This document shows positions 1 to 7,313 of a stretch of 8,439 bases of DNA, in pieces; the stretch's first letter is position 1; each line of letters opens with the position of its first letter. Below the pieces are notes generated by a model. That model saw nothing but the letters and a program-made list of their open reading frames with translations, ran no database searches and was not told the DNA's origin. Both the position numbers and the translations under genes were made by a program. This DNA comes from DASYML01 sp034665545 (GTDB taxonomy: Bacteria; Acidobacteriota; Blastocatellia; Pyrinomonadales; Pyrinomonadaceae): positions 1 through 8,439 of the forward strand of contig JAXDFO010000234.1 of assembly GCA_034665545.1 (NCBI GenBank). Reading direction: 5' to 3'.

Positions 1-155
1 ATAGCCGCCGCCCGTTTGCAAAAACCTTCAACGCTATTTTTTGGATAGGAAGAAAGCTGTAGGAAATGCCATTGGAATAATTGCTGCATCCAACGGGTCG
101 CCCGCTTGATGCCCTGATTGAGAAGTCAGAGTATAACTGAATCAGCCCTGAAATG

Positions 156-175
156 TTAGTACGCTTTCGTACTAA
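156..175 (-). terminator. Perfect hairpin just after the DinB-like gene
   Basis: An 8-base stem (TTAGTACG at 156-163, CGTACTAA at 168-175) with a 4-base loop begins two bases past the stop codon of the DinB-like gene (stop at 177-179). Position and perfect pairing suggest transcript-end protection or termination. No run of T follows on the minus strand, so it is not a classic intrinsic terminator. The upstream bases 1-150 show no open frame of convincing length or character on either strand. Confidence 0.4.
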
Positions 176-176
176 T

Positions 177-746
177 TCAAGCCCTCGCTGGCAGCGCAGA
201 GATGTGCGATTCAATCTGGCGCAGATGCCTCTCTTCATGCATGCCTATGAGGGCGAGCCACTGGTATGCATTGAGCGGGCCGAAGACCGGATGCGGGTAG
301 AGAGAGAGCGAGAGGTCCGTCGCTTCGAGGCGCGGCTGTAAACTGCGCAAGAGAGCGCGCGATTCGCGCAAGCGTTCGAGCAGCATGGAGAGGGGCAGGC
401 TCCCGCTCGGCCTGACGGACTCCGGCGCTTGATACTTCTCCTTCAGGCTGCGCTCTATATAATGGTCCAGCGTGAAAGGCTCCATGGCCTGCGTCGGCTC
501 CGCGCTCGCGCCATCCTGACGCGCCGCCGCTTCAACCTTCGAGAGCATCACTCTCAACAGCTTCGAGAGCGACTCCTCCAAGATAGCCAGATGTTCGACT
601 ATCTCGCGCACCGACCATTCATCCGTCGCGGGGCGAAACTGCTCCTGCTCCTGGCTCAGCGTTCCGACGCGCTCGTAGAGGCGGCCCCGTGTCTTGTCTA
701 TGGCATCGAAGATTTCCGTCACGCTATGGTAAATCATCTCTTTCAA
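177..746 (-). CDS. DinB/YfiT-like (DinB_2) four-helix protein
   Basis: This is a protein of about 189 residues with the DinB-superfamily pattern: an amphipathic N-terminal helix, then W44-S-V-R-E-I-V-E-H52-L, and a C-terminal helix with H170-E-E-R-H174. H52, H170 and H174 would form the three-histidine metal site typical of the family. Members include damage-inducible proteins and metal-dependent thiol transferases, so the substrate cannot be named here. No signal peptide or membrane segment is seen, so it is probably cytoplasmic. The start at 746 is TTG, preceded by AAGGAG at 751-756 with only four bases between. An ATG at 737 in the same frame is the alternative, 13 bases from that Shine-Dalgarno. 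The gene lies 19 bases after the upstream lipoprotein gene and is the last member of the minus-strand cluster seen here. A perfect hairpin follows the stop. Confidence 0.88.
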   Translation of the reverse strand: MKEMIYHSVTEIFDAIDKTRGRLYERVGTLSQEQEQFRPATDEWSVREIVEHLAILEESLSKLLRVMLSKVEAAARQDGASAEPTQAMEPFTLDHYIERSLKEKYQAPESVRPSGSLPLSMLLERLRESRALLRSLQPRLEATDLSLSLYPHPVFGPLNAYQWLALIGMHEERHLRQIESHISALPARA

Positions 747-765
747 CTAACTCCTTTCACGTAGC

Positions 766-2166
766 TCAGAGTGCGCGGTCGTTCTTATCGCGGAAAGTTA
801 AGAGACTCAGCAGCGCGGCCTGCGGGCTGAGATGAAGGACGTGCCAACGCTGAAAATTGTTCATAGGGTTGTTTTCGTAAGTGCGAACGAAGGCCGTCTT
901 GAGATAAAGGGTTTCGGGCTGCGGCCATTTGAGACTGACTATCGGATTGAAGGAGACGGGCGGCCCGCTCGTGTGCTGCGGCGGCGTCGGCGTCGCACCC
1001 GGCGAAGATGATGAAGCGGAGGCTGACCCTCCGTTAGCATTTCTCTCATCCTCCGCCTTCTTAGTTTTCGCGCGCACTCTATTTTCATCATAGGCGGCGG
1101 AAGCCGCGAGCAAGGGTTCGCGCAAACTGATGCGCGCGCCCGCCTGTGCATCCGGCGCGGCGGCATCGTAGATGGCAACGTCCGTGTCGAAGGCCGTCGC
1201 CACCTTTGAAGCATCCGGCGACCAGACGGGCAAGGCTTCCGTCAAACCGTCATCGAGCAGTCGCTCCTGCCCGTCGAGCCAGATGAGTCTAGGTCGTCCG
1301 GCAGGCAACTTCGACTCTCTTTCGCGCGCGTCCCACTCCTCCTCTTTGCAAGCCATAGAGACCAACGCGTGGCCGTCCGTGGCCCAGGCCAGATAAAAAT
1401 AGATGAGTCCGTCGCGGCCCGTCAAAGGCTTGAGGTCGAAGCCGTCGCGGTTGCCAAGATAAATCTGCTCCGTGTTGTAGACGGGCACGGGCGCGAAGAT
1501 GGGCGCGATTGAAGTCTGGGGCGAAGGCGACTCCGTGACGTTCGGCACGAGGTCCGGCAAGGGCGTCGGCGTCGGTTGCGGCTTGATGCTCTTGCGCCCG
1601 ATGAAGGCTATGGAACTTCCGTCGGGCGACCAGGAGACCATCAAAGGGAACGCGCCGGAGAGGTCCGGCGGCGTCACGTTGCGCAGGAAATTTCCATCCG
1701 CCGAGTACATGTCTATGCGAAACTCGCCGGGGCGGTCCTCGCCCGTCTCGTAGAGCGCGAGCGCGCGCTGCCCGTCCGGCGAGACCACTGTGCGGACCAG
1801 CGCATCATCCTGGCGACGCGCGTTGAAATCATTCTGGACCGTAGCGAGCGGCTGCGCCTCTTCCTCACTTGCGCCGGAAGGCGTCGCCGTGTCGGCCTCG
1901 AAGCGATAAGCAAGTCGCTGCGCCGGAACATCACGCAAAGAACGCGGGCGCACGCTCTGCTTCTCGAACATCGTGCGACAACCCGCCACCGCGCAAACCA
2001 ACAGGACGAGTAGCAGCATGAGCGCACAGAGCTTGCCACGGTGGATTGAAGTTTGACGGCCCTTCTTAAATTGGTCCTGTAAAGTTGTTTCGCGTTGCTT
2101 CAAGAGTGCCCCTTGATATGAATCAGCTTCCTGATTGAACCTCTGATGATAGGAAGGCGCGCGCAT
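766..2166 (-). CDS. Lipoprotein with TolB/WD40-like beta-propeller repeats
   Basis: About 466 residues. A strongly hydrophobic segment (LMLLLVLLVCAVAGC) ends in a lipobox whose cysteine is about residue 63, so the product is predicted to be lipidated and anchored in the envelope. The mature part has repeats of the PD40 type: V-S-P-D-G near residue 130, S-W-S-P-D-G-S-S-I-A-F near 180 and W-S-P-D-A-S-K-V near 315. Two linkers rich in Pro, Thr and Ser (about 198-220 and 380-405) interrupt the blades. TolB-like propellers bind protein partners or sense envelope state; the partner is unknown. ATG at 2166 is taken as start. TTG at 2175 lies in the same frame without a Shine-Dalgarno. TTG at 2103 has AAGGGG five bases upstream and would give a more normal signal-peptide length. 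Only a few bases separate it from the M48 gene, so co-transcription and perhaps translational coupling are likely. Confidence 0.85.
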   Translation of the reverse strand: MRAPSYHQRFNQEADSYQGALLKQRETTLQDQFKKGRQTSIHRGKLCALMLLLVLLVCAVAGCRTMFEKQSVRPRSLRDVPAQRLAYRFEADTATPSGASEEEAQPLATVQNDFNARRQDDALVRTVVSPDGQRALALYETGEDRPGEFRIDMYSADGNFLRNVTPPDLSGAFPLMVSWSPDGSSIAFIGRKSIKPQPTPTPLPDLVPNVTESPSPQTSIAPIFAPVPVYNTEQIYLGNRDGFDLKPLTGRDGLIYFYLAWATDGHALVSMACKEEEWDARERESKLPAGRPRLIWLDGQERLLDDGLTEALPVWSPDASKVATAFDTDVAIYDAAAPDAQAGARISLREPLLAASAAYDENRVRAKTKKAEDERNANGGSASASSSSPGATPTPPQHTSGPPVSFNPIVSLKWPQPETLYLKTAFVRTYENNPMNNFQRWHVLHLSPQAALLSLLTFRDKNDRAL

Positions 2167-2180
2167 CCTTGTCAACGCGA

Positions 2181-3215
<1,035 letters not shown>

Positions 3216-3221
3216 CCCACT

Positions 3222-3228
3222 TCCTTCC
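3222..3228 (-). promoter_or_regulatory. Ribosome binding site deciding the M48 start
   Basis: On the minus strand GGAAGGA lies at 3228-3222, with six bases between AGGA and the ATG at 3215. The more distal ATG at 3236 has an AGGA only about 15 bases away, which favours 3215 (or 3212). Confidence 0.6.
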
Positions 3229-3254
3229 GACTTCATACTTGCTTTTCAGATTTC

Positions 3255-4037
3255 CTACTTGTGTTTCCACGCGGGCTTGCGCTTTTCCATGAAAGCGCGG
3301 ACGCCCTCGCGCGCGTCTTCCGTCTTCATCAATTCGTTGAGGTAAAAATTTTCGACCCGCGCGAGCGTGTCTGTTAAAGAGAAGCCGCGACCCATATCAA
3401 TCGCGCGCCTGGTCGCTTCGAGGGCCGTCGCGGAAAGCTCGCGCAATCGTGCGAGCACTTCCTGCGTCTTCTGCGCGAGTTGCTCATGCGGCACGAGATG
3501 GCTCACGAGGCCGAGCCGCAAAGCCTCCTGCGCGTTAATCAGTTCGCCCGTCAGCATCAACTCGCGCGCCCGCTTATCGCCTATGATACGCGGCAGGAGA
3601 ATGGCCGCGACGGGCGGGAAGACGCCGAGCTTAATCTCCGGCTGACCGAAGCGCGCGCGCTCGCTGGCGATGACGATGTCGCAGGCCGCGACCAGTTCGC
3701 AGCCGCCGCCGAGGGCCGCGCCGTCCACCACCGCGATGGTAGGCTTGCTCGCTCCCTCCAACGCGCGAAAGATGGAGTGGAACGAATCGAGCATCTGGTA
3801 GATGGTCTCCTCGACATGCTCCTCTATGGCGACGCCCGCGCTGAAGGCGCGCGCCTCCGGCGTCGTATCGAAGAGGATGGCGACGGTCCCGCGCTCGGCC
3901 ATGATGGCGTTGATGGCCGCAGCTATCTCGCGCATCATCTCAATATTGAAAACATTCAAGGGCGCGCGCGCGAAAGAAATCCGCCCGACACGCTCTTCTA
4001 TATTCAATCGTATACTTTGAAATTGCTCGCTCATCAT
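3255..4037 (-). CDS. Enoyl-CoA hydratase family; resembles cyclohexa-1,5-dienecarbonyl-CoA hydratase
   Basis: A 260-residue crotonase-fold protein, full length for the family. The CoA and oxyanion-hole segment is A66-G-V-A; the second is G106-A-A-L-G-G-G-C-E-L. E114 and E134 (in F-G-Q-P-E-I-K-L-G) align with the two catalytic glutamates of rat crotonase (144 and 164), so it should be an active hydratase or isomerase. The next segment, G-V-F-P-P-V-A-A-I-L-L-P, differs from the usual G-x-x-P-G-A-G-G. From memory it resembles Thauera-type DchA, as do I-E-E-H near 71-74 and the C-terminal F-Y-L-N-E-L-M and F-M-E-K-R-K-P-A-W. DchA acts in anaerobic benzoyl-CoA breakdown. No partner gene of that pathway is in view, so the exact substrate is open. 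Two ATG codons (4037, 4034) are possible; neither has a clear Shine-Dalgarno. No signal peptide: cytoplasmic. Confidence 0.93.
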   Translation of the reverse strand: MMSEQFQSIRLNIEERVGRISFARAPLNVFNIEMMREIAAAINAIMAERGTVAILFDTTPEARAFSAGVAIEEHVEETIYQMLDSFHSIFRALEGASKPTIAVVDGAALGGGCELVAACDIVIASERARFGQPEIKLGVFPPVAAILLPRIIGDKRARELMLTGELINAQEALRLGLVSHLVPHEQLAQKTQEVLARLRELSATALEATRRAIDMGRGFSLTDTLARVENFYLNELMKTEDAREGVRAFMEKRKPAWKHK

Positions 4038-4047
4038 CGAGTCATAT

Positions 4048-4120
4048 CAGTGGCCGGCCGTCAGTGTTCAGTGTAGAGAAACGACAGCTTTGCTTTTACT
4101 GACAACTGAACGCCGCACTG
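4048..4120. repeat. Inverted array of CAGTG-type heptamers
   Basis: The left arm has units in strict 7-base phase at 4048 (CAGTGGC), 4055 (CGGCCGT), 4062 (CAGTGTT) and 4069 (CAGTGTA). The right arm at 4098-4118 has ACTGACA, ACTGAAC and GCCGCAC, which is the same family in reverse complement. The arms can pair imperfectly around a loop of about 22 bases. It fills the gap between the M61 peptidase stop and the hydratase start, where it could act as a transcript attenuator or processing site. Confidence 0.7.
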
Positions 4121-4125
4121 CTCAC

Positions 4126-5994
4126 CTACTTGCTTTCCAGAGATGCGCCGAGCCAGTTTTGATAAAGGCGCATCTGTTCGGGGGTCGGCTGTGCGACGGT
4201 GACGATGCGATAGTCGCCTTCGGCGCGTTCGCCGAGTTTGATGTCCATCGTGCGCAAGTCGTCCGAACGGAAGACGGTGAGATGCAGCACATCTCCCGGT
4301 TTCTTCTCCGCGAGACGCGCTGTGAAGCCTTCGTTGTTGACGCGCATGTTGTCCAACGCCACTATCTGGTCGCCCGTGTTCAAGCCCTGGTCGTAGGCCG
4401 GACCACCTGCGTAAAGCCTCCGCACGATGAGGCGTTCGCCGTCCTGTCCGAGGTCCGCGCCGAGATACGGCCTGTGCGCCGTCGCGGCATCACCGCGCCC
4501 CGTCTCAAGCCGCAGGCCCGCCGCCTCAAGCGACGCATTATAGTCCAGTTCATCGCGCCCGCGAACGTAACGCGAGAAGAACTGTTCGAGGCTTCCACCG
4601 GCCATCTGTTCCGCGACGCGCTGAAAATCTTCCGGCGTATAGTTGCGGCCCTTCTTGTAAAAATCCGTGTAGAGAAAGCGCATCACGTCGTCTAAGGATT
4701 TCGTGTTGCGGCTCCGCCTGCGAATTTCCAGGTCCAGTAAAGCGCAGAGGATAGCTCCCTTGTCATAATAAGAGATTTGCGAATTAACGGAATTCTCGTC
4801 CGCCCTGTAATACTTAATCCAGGCATCGAAGCTGGCATCCTCCGCGCTCATCTCCAACCTGCCGGGCGTGTTCTGCAAGCCCTGGAAACCTCTGGCGAGT
4901 TGGGCCAAATATTCCTTGTCGGAGACTATCCCTGCGCGACGCAGGACCAGGCCCGAATAGTATTCCGTGCCGCCTTCGGCGACCCACAAAAGTTTCGTGT
5001 AGTTCTCGCCCGTATAGTCGAATGGGCCAAGCGCGTCGGGGCGAATTCGTTTGACGTTCCAGAGATGAAAAAATTCGTGGGCCACTAATCCGAGAAAGCC
5101 TCTATAGCCAGAGTCGGGGCGAAAGGCGAAGCGCGGGAAGGTGAGCGCGGTCGAGTTTAGATGTTCGAGCCCGCCGCCGCCCGTCGGGCGCAGGTGCAGT
5201 AGAAAGGTGTAATTCTTGTAGGGGATTTCTCCCATCAGCGCGCTCTCGGTCTCGACGATTTTTTGCACGTCGCGCCGCATCCGCTCGGCTTCGTAGTTGC
5301 CCTCGCCGTCAATCACGATGCGATGCGGAACGCCCTTGACCTCGAAGTTGAGGACGCCGAAATTGCTGACCTCGAATGGCGAGTCGTAGAGGATGTCGAA
5401 ATTCTCCGCGCTGAAAGTGTTCTTCTGATTCGAGACTTCGGGCAGGCCCGTCGCAATCTTCCAGCCGAGCGGCGGCACGACGGTGACGGTCGAGGGCGCG
5501 GCGAGTTGGCCGTTCGGGTACATCAGGAGCGCGGCGTTGTTCCAGAAGGCGTGCTGGTCGTTGAGTTCGTTGGTCCGCACCGTCAACTCGTTGGCGTAGA
5601 CTCGATATGAGACCGTGAAATCACTCGCGCCGCCCGTCTGGATGCGCCAGGTGTTCTTGTTTGTTTTGCTCCAGGCCAACTCACGCCCGCTCGCATCCTT
5701 CGCGGCGAAGTCCTGCACATGCCGCTCGAATTCCCGGACCAGATAAGAGCCGGGCGTCCAGACGGGCATCAGCAGGTCCAGAGGGCCGTTGCCCGCGCGC
5801 CCGACCCGCATCTCGACTTCTAGAAGGTGCGTGTAGGGTCTGGACATAGAGACCTTAAAGCTGATGTCGGGCCTGGCTGCTGTTGCTGTGGGACTGTTGT
5901 TCTGCGCCGGAACGCTCTGGACCAGAAAAGAGAGCAGCATGGCCCACGCCAGCGCGTACACATGAACACGTAAACGAAAGTGACGCATCATCAT
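4126..5994 (-). CDS. Secreted M61 family peptidase with C-terminal PDZ domain
   Basis: About 622 residues, matching the usual M61 (glycyl aminopeptidase-like) architecture. Numbered from the chosen start: signal peptide at 1-30 (basic R4-H-F-R-L-R, hydrophobic core, S-V-P-A then Q); N-terminal beta domain; G275-L-E-H278; zincin motif H306-E-F-F-H310 followed by L-W-N-V-K-R-I-R-P; third zinc ligand E340 in A-E-G-G-T-E-Y-Y; and a PDZ domain at about 508-590 containing G-L-N-T-G-D-Q-I. All catalytic features are intact. It should trim peptides or proteins outside the cytoplasm. Start: ATG at 5994 is the first of three consecutive ATG codons and has AAGGA nine bases upstream. An ATG at 6048 in the same frame would place 18 residues before the signal peptide and lacks a Shine-Dalgarno. 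It heads the minus-strand cluster, divergent from the thioredoxin gene. Confidence 0.95.
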   Translation of the reverse strand: MMMRHFRLRVHVYALAWAMLLSFLVQSVPAQNNSPTATAARPDISFKVSMSRPYTHLLEVEMRVGRAGNGPLDLLMPVWTPGSYLVREFERHVQDFAAKDASGRELAWSKTNKNTWRIQTGGASDFTVSYRVYANELTVRTNELNDQHAFWNNAALLMYPNGQLAAPSTVTVVPPLGWKIATGLPEVSNQKNTFSAENFDILYDSPFEVSNFGVLNFEVKGVPHRIVIDGEGNYEAERMRRDVQKIVETESALMGEIPYKNYTFLLHLRPTGGGGLEHLNSTALTFPRFAFRPDSGYRGFLGLVAHEFFHLWNVKRIRPDALGPFDYTGENYTKLLWVAEGGTEYYSGLVLRRAGIVSDKEYLAQLARGFQGLQNTPGRLEMSAEDASFDAWIKYYRADENSVNSQISYYDKGAILCALLDLEIRRRSRNTKSLDDVMRFLYTDFYKKGRNYTPEDFQRVAEQMAGGSLEQFFSRYVRGRDELDYNASLEAAGLRLETGRGDAATAHRPYLGADLGQDGERLIVRRLYAGGPAYDQGLNTGDQIVALDNMRVNNEGFTARLAEKKPGDVLHLTVFRSDDLRTMDIKLGERAEGDYRIVTVAQPTPEQMRLYQNWLGASLESK

Positions 5995-6003
5995 TGAAGA
6001 GTA

Positions 6004-6008
6004 TCCTT
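6004..6008 (-). promoter_or_regulatory. Ribosome binding site deciding the M61 start
   Basis: AAGGA on the minus strand (6008-6004) lies nine bases before ATG 5994, giving a normal signal peptide. The upstream ATG at 6048 has no purine-rich site before it. Confidence 0.6.
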
Positions 6009-6090
6009 CTGCCCGGAAGATATTTAACAGTGAATCCCTGACGCGCATCTTACTACGAAGCTAAGCCGGAAAGCTAAAACCGAAGGGCAG

Positions 6091-6118
6091 TTTTCAGTTT
6101 TGAGTTTTCAGTTTTCAG
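6091..6118. repeat. Heptamer tandem repeat, TTTTCAG type
   Basis: Four units in strict phase: TTTTCAG, TTTTGAG, TTTTCAG, TTTTCAG, with a single mismatch, preceded by a partial unit GGGCAG. It is in the divergent gap between the M61 and thioredoxin genes, where promoters of both must lie. A 10-base palindrome AAGCATGCTT follows at 6122-6131. No convincing -35/-10 pair could be assigned by eye for either direction. Confidence 0.92.
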
Positions 6119-6155
6119 CCAAAGCATGCTTGAATGTTCTAAACTTCATAGGTTT

Positions 6156-6162
6156 AAGGAGG
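6156..6162 (+). promoter_or_regulatory. Ribosome binding site of the thioredoxin gene
   Basis: A strong AAGGAGG lies 11 bases before ATG 6174. The in-frame ATG at 6126 lies upstream of this site and would add 16 residues without similarity to the family, so 6174 is preferred. Confidence 0.75.
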
Positions 6163-6173
6163 GCTTGAGGGCG

Positions 6174-6644
6174 ATGATTATCACATGCGAGAAATGCGGG
6201 ACGAAGAATCGTGTTGATGAGAAGGCGTCTCAGAGCATGAGGGCCGTGTGCGGCAAGTGCGGCGCGGAGTTGCAGGCGGCGACGGGCGGCGGCGCGAGCG
6301 ATGCGGGTGTGGATAACAGTGGGCCGCGCATCGTGACGGATGCGACCTTTGCGCGCGAAGTCTTGCAGGCGGCAGCGCGTCCGGTGTTGCTCGATTGCTG
6401 GGCCGAGTGGTGCGGGCCTTGCCGTATGCTCACGCCGGTCCTTGAGCAGTTGGCGGCAGAGTCTCAGGGGCGATACACCGTCGCCAAGCTCAACGTGGAT
6501 GAGAACCCGCAGACGGCGGCGCAGTTCGGCATACGAAGTATTCCGACCATGCTCATCTTCAAGAAGGGCACGCTCGTTGATCGCCTCGTCGGCCTCCAAC
6601 CCAAACAGGCCATCGCCGCCCGCATGAACCAGTGGGCAGCATGA
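6174..6644 (+). CDS. trxC: Thioredoxin with N-terminal zinc ribbon (thioredoxin 2 type)
   Basis: A 156-residue cytoplasmic disulfide reductase. Residues 1-35 form a small zinc ribbon with C5-E-K-C8 and C26-G-K-C29. A Gly/Ala-rich linker follows at 36-50. The thioredoxin fold starts near 53 and has the active site W79-C80-G-P-C83 and the cis-proline P124 in R-S-I-P-T. The ribbon plus W-C-G-P-C layout is that of E. coli TrxC, though the ribbon may instead be of the generic MJ0042 type, so the symbol is by architecture. It would use thioredoxin reductase to reduce target proteins, and the zinc site is known in TrxC to be redox-sensitive. It is transcribed away from the M61 gene and followed by an inverted repeat that may end the transcript. 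Confidence 0.95.
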   Translation: MIITCEKCGTKNRVDEKASQSMRAVCGKCGAELQAATGGGASDAGVDNSGPRIVTDATFAREVLQAAARPVLLDCWAEWCGPCRMLTPVLEQLAAESQGRYTVAKLNVDENPQTAAQFGIRSIPTMLIFKKGTLVDRLVGLQPKQAIAARMNQWAA

Positions 6645-6650
6645 AACGAA

Positions 6651-6742
6651 AGTCGAAAGTTAAAAGGAAGGCGGCGACCGCTTTTTAATAAAAGCTGGCT
6701 TCCGCTTCACTTTTAACTTTTTACTTTTGCCGTTTGCCTTTA
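6651..6742. repeat. Inverted array of AAAAGT-type heptamers after thioredoxin
   Basis: Left arm units at 6651 (AGTCGAA), 6658 (AGTTAAA) and 6665 (AGGAAGG). Right arm units at 6708 (CACTTTT), 6715 (AACTTTT), 6722 (TACTTTT), then decayed units to 6742. AAAGTTAAAAG at 6656-6666 pairs exactly with 6710-6720, and GGAAG at 6666-6670 can alternatively pair with CTTCC at 6699-6703. In the centre GCTTTT (6680-6685) pairs with AAAAGC (6690-6695) around TAAT. The T-rich right arm lets the whole unit serve as a transcription terminator for the thioredoxin gene. Confidence 0.8.
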
Positions 6743-6788
6743 CTATATGACTTCCCCGCAAAATACAGGAGCATGAGAGGTATCAGAT

Positions 6789-7232
6789 ATGTTTAGAAAA
6801 CTGATCGCCACCGCGCCGACGTGGATGAACCTGCCGTTGCGCATCGCGCTCGGCGCAGTCTTCATCGCGCACGGCGGAGGCAAAACGTTCGGCTGGTTCG
6901 GCGGCAAAGGATTGGCAGACTTCGTGAGCCACCCGACGCCCTTCGGCTTTATGCGGCCCACCTGGTTATGGATGGGCGCGGCGGCCTTCGCGGAACTGTT
7001 CGGCGGCATCCTCGTGCTCGCGGGAATGCTGACGCGCGTCGGCGCGCTCCTCATCATCTTCGTCATGCTGACGGCGATGTTCGGCGTGCATCTCAAGGGC
7101 GGCTTCTTTCTTCCAGCCGGTTATGAGTACACGCTGGTCCTGCTCGGCATGGCGCTCGCGCTCTTGATAGCGGGCGGCGGGCGTCTCTCCGTTGACGAAC
7201 TGCTGGCAAACTCGCGCGGTCGAAGACGGTAA
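6789..7232 (+). CDS. DoxX family membrane protein
   Basis: A 147-residue protein with four predicted membrane helices at about 15-35, 60-80, 84-104 and 112-130. The first helix has R-I-A-L-G-A-V-F-I-A-H-G-G-G-K, and the C-terminal end has A-G-G-G-R-L-S-V-D-E, matching the DoxX/DoxD-like pattern of a glycine-rich turn followed by a Ser-x-Asp. DoxX proteins are inner-membrane proteins; some are parts of quinone-linked oxidoreductases and, in mycobacteria, of a complex tied to superoxide and thiol stress. The exact role here is unknown. ATG 6789 has GAGAGG at 6775-6780, eight bases upstream. It follows the thioredoxin gene by 144 bases filled largely by an inverted repeat, so a separate promoter is likely. 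The stop is followed by the next repeat element before the MFS gene. Confidence 0.92.
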   Translation: MFRKLIATAPTWMNLPLRIALGAVFIAHGGGKTFGWFGGKGLADFVSHPTPFGFMRPTWLWMGAAAFAELFGGILVLAGMLTRVGALLIIFVMLTAMFGVHLKGGFFLPAGYEYTLVLLGMALALLIAGGGRLSVDELLANSRGRRR

Positions 7233-7244
7233 AGATAAGTTGCG

Positions 7245-7308
7245 GGTTTAAGGTTTGAAGTGAAAGCAAGCCGGACCTTAAACCTTAGAACCTGAGACCT
7301 CAAACCTG
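7245..7308. repeat. Inverted array of ACCTNAN heptamers before the MFS gene
   Basis: GGTTTAA and GGTTTGA (7245-7258) face, in opposite orientation, ACCTTAA (7275), ACCTTAGA (7282, one base longer), ACCTGAG (7290), ACCTCAA (7297) and ACCTG (7304). GGTTTAAGGT at 7245-7254 pairs exactly with ACCTTAAACC at 7275-7284 around a 20-base loop. The tract ends five bases before the MFS start codon and occupies the place where a Shine-Dalgarno would be expected. Confidence 0.85.
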
Positions 7309-7313
7309 TTCTT

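Noticed and set aside
1..150. Possible end of a gene at the window edge
   Set aside because: Open frames are short on both strands and their translations show no recognisable motif, so no call is supported.
4090..4695. 201-codon plus-strand open frame
   Set aside because: It overlaps the C-terminal part and PDZ domain of the M61 peptidase on the other strand and begins inside the heptamer array.
6108..6599. 163-codon minus-strand open frame over the thioredoxin gene
   Set aside because: The plus strand carries the W-C-G-P-C thioredoxin and zinc ribbon, and the minus frame has no domain signature.
6720..6750. Promoter for the DoxX gene (TACTAT near 6741)
   Set aside because: A -10-like string exists, but no -35 box lies at suitable spacing and the A/T-rich repeat makes chance matches likely.
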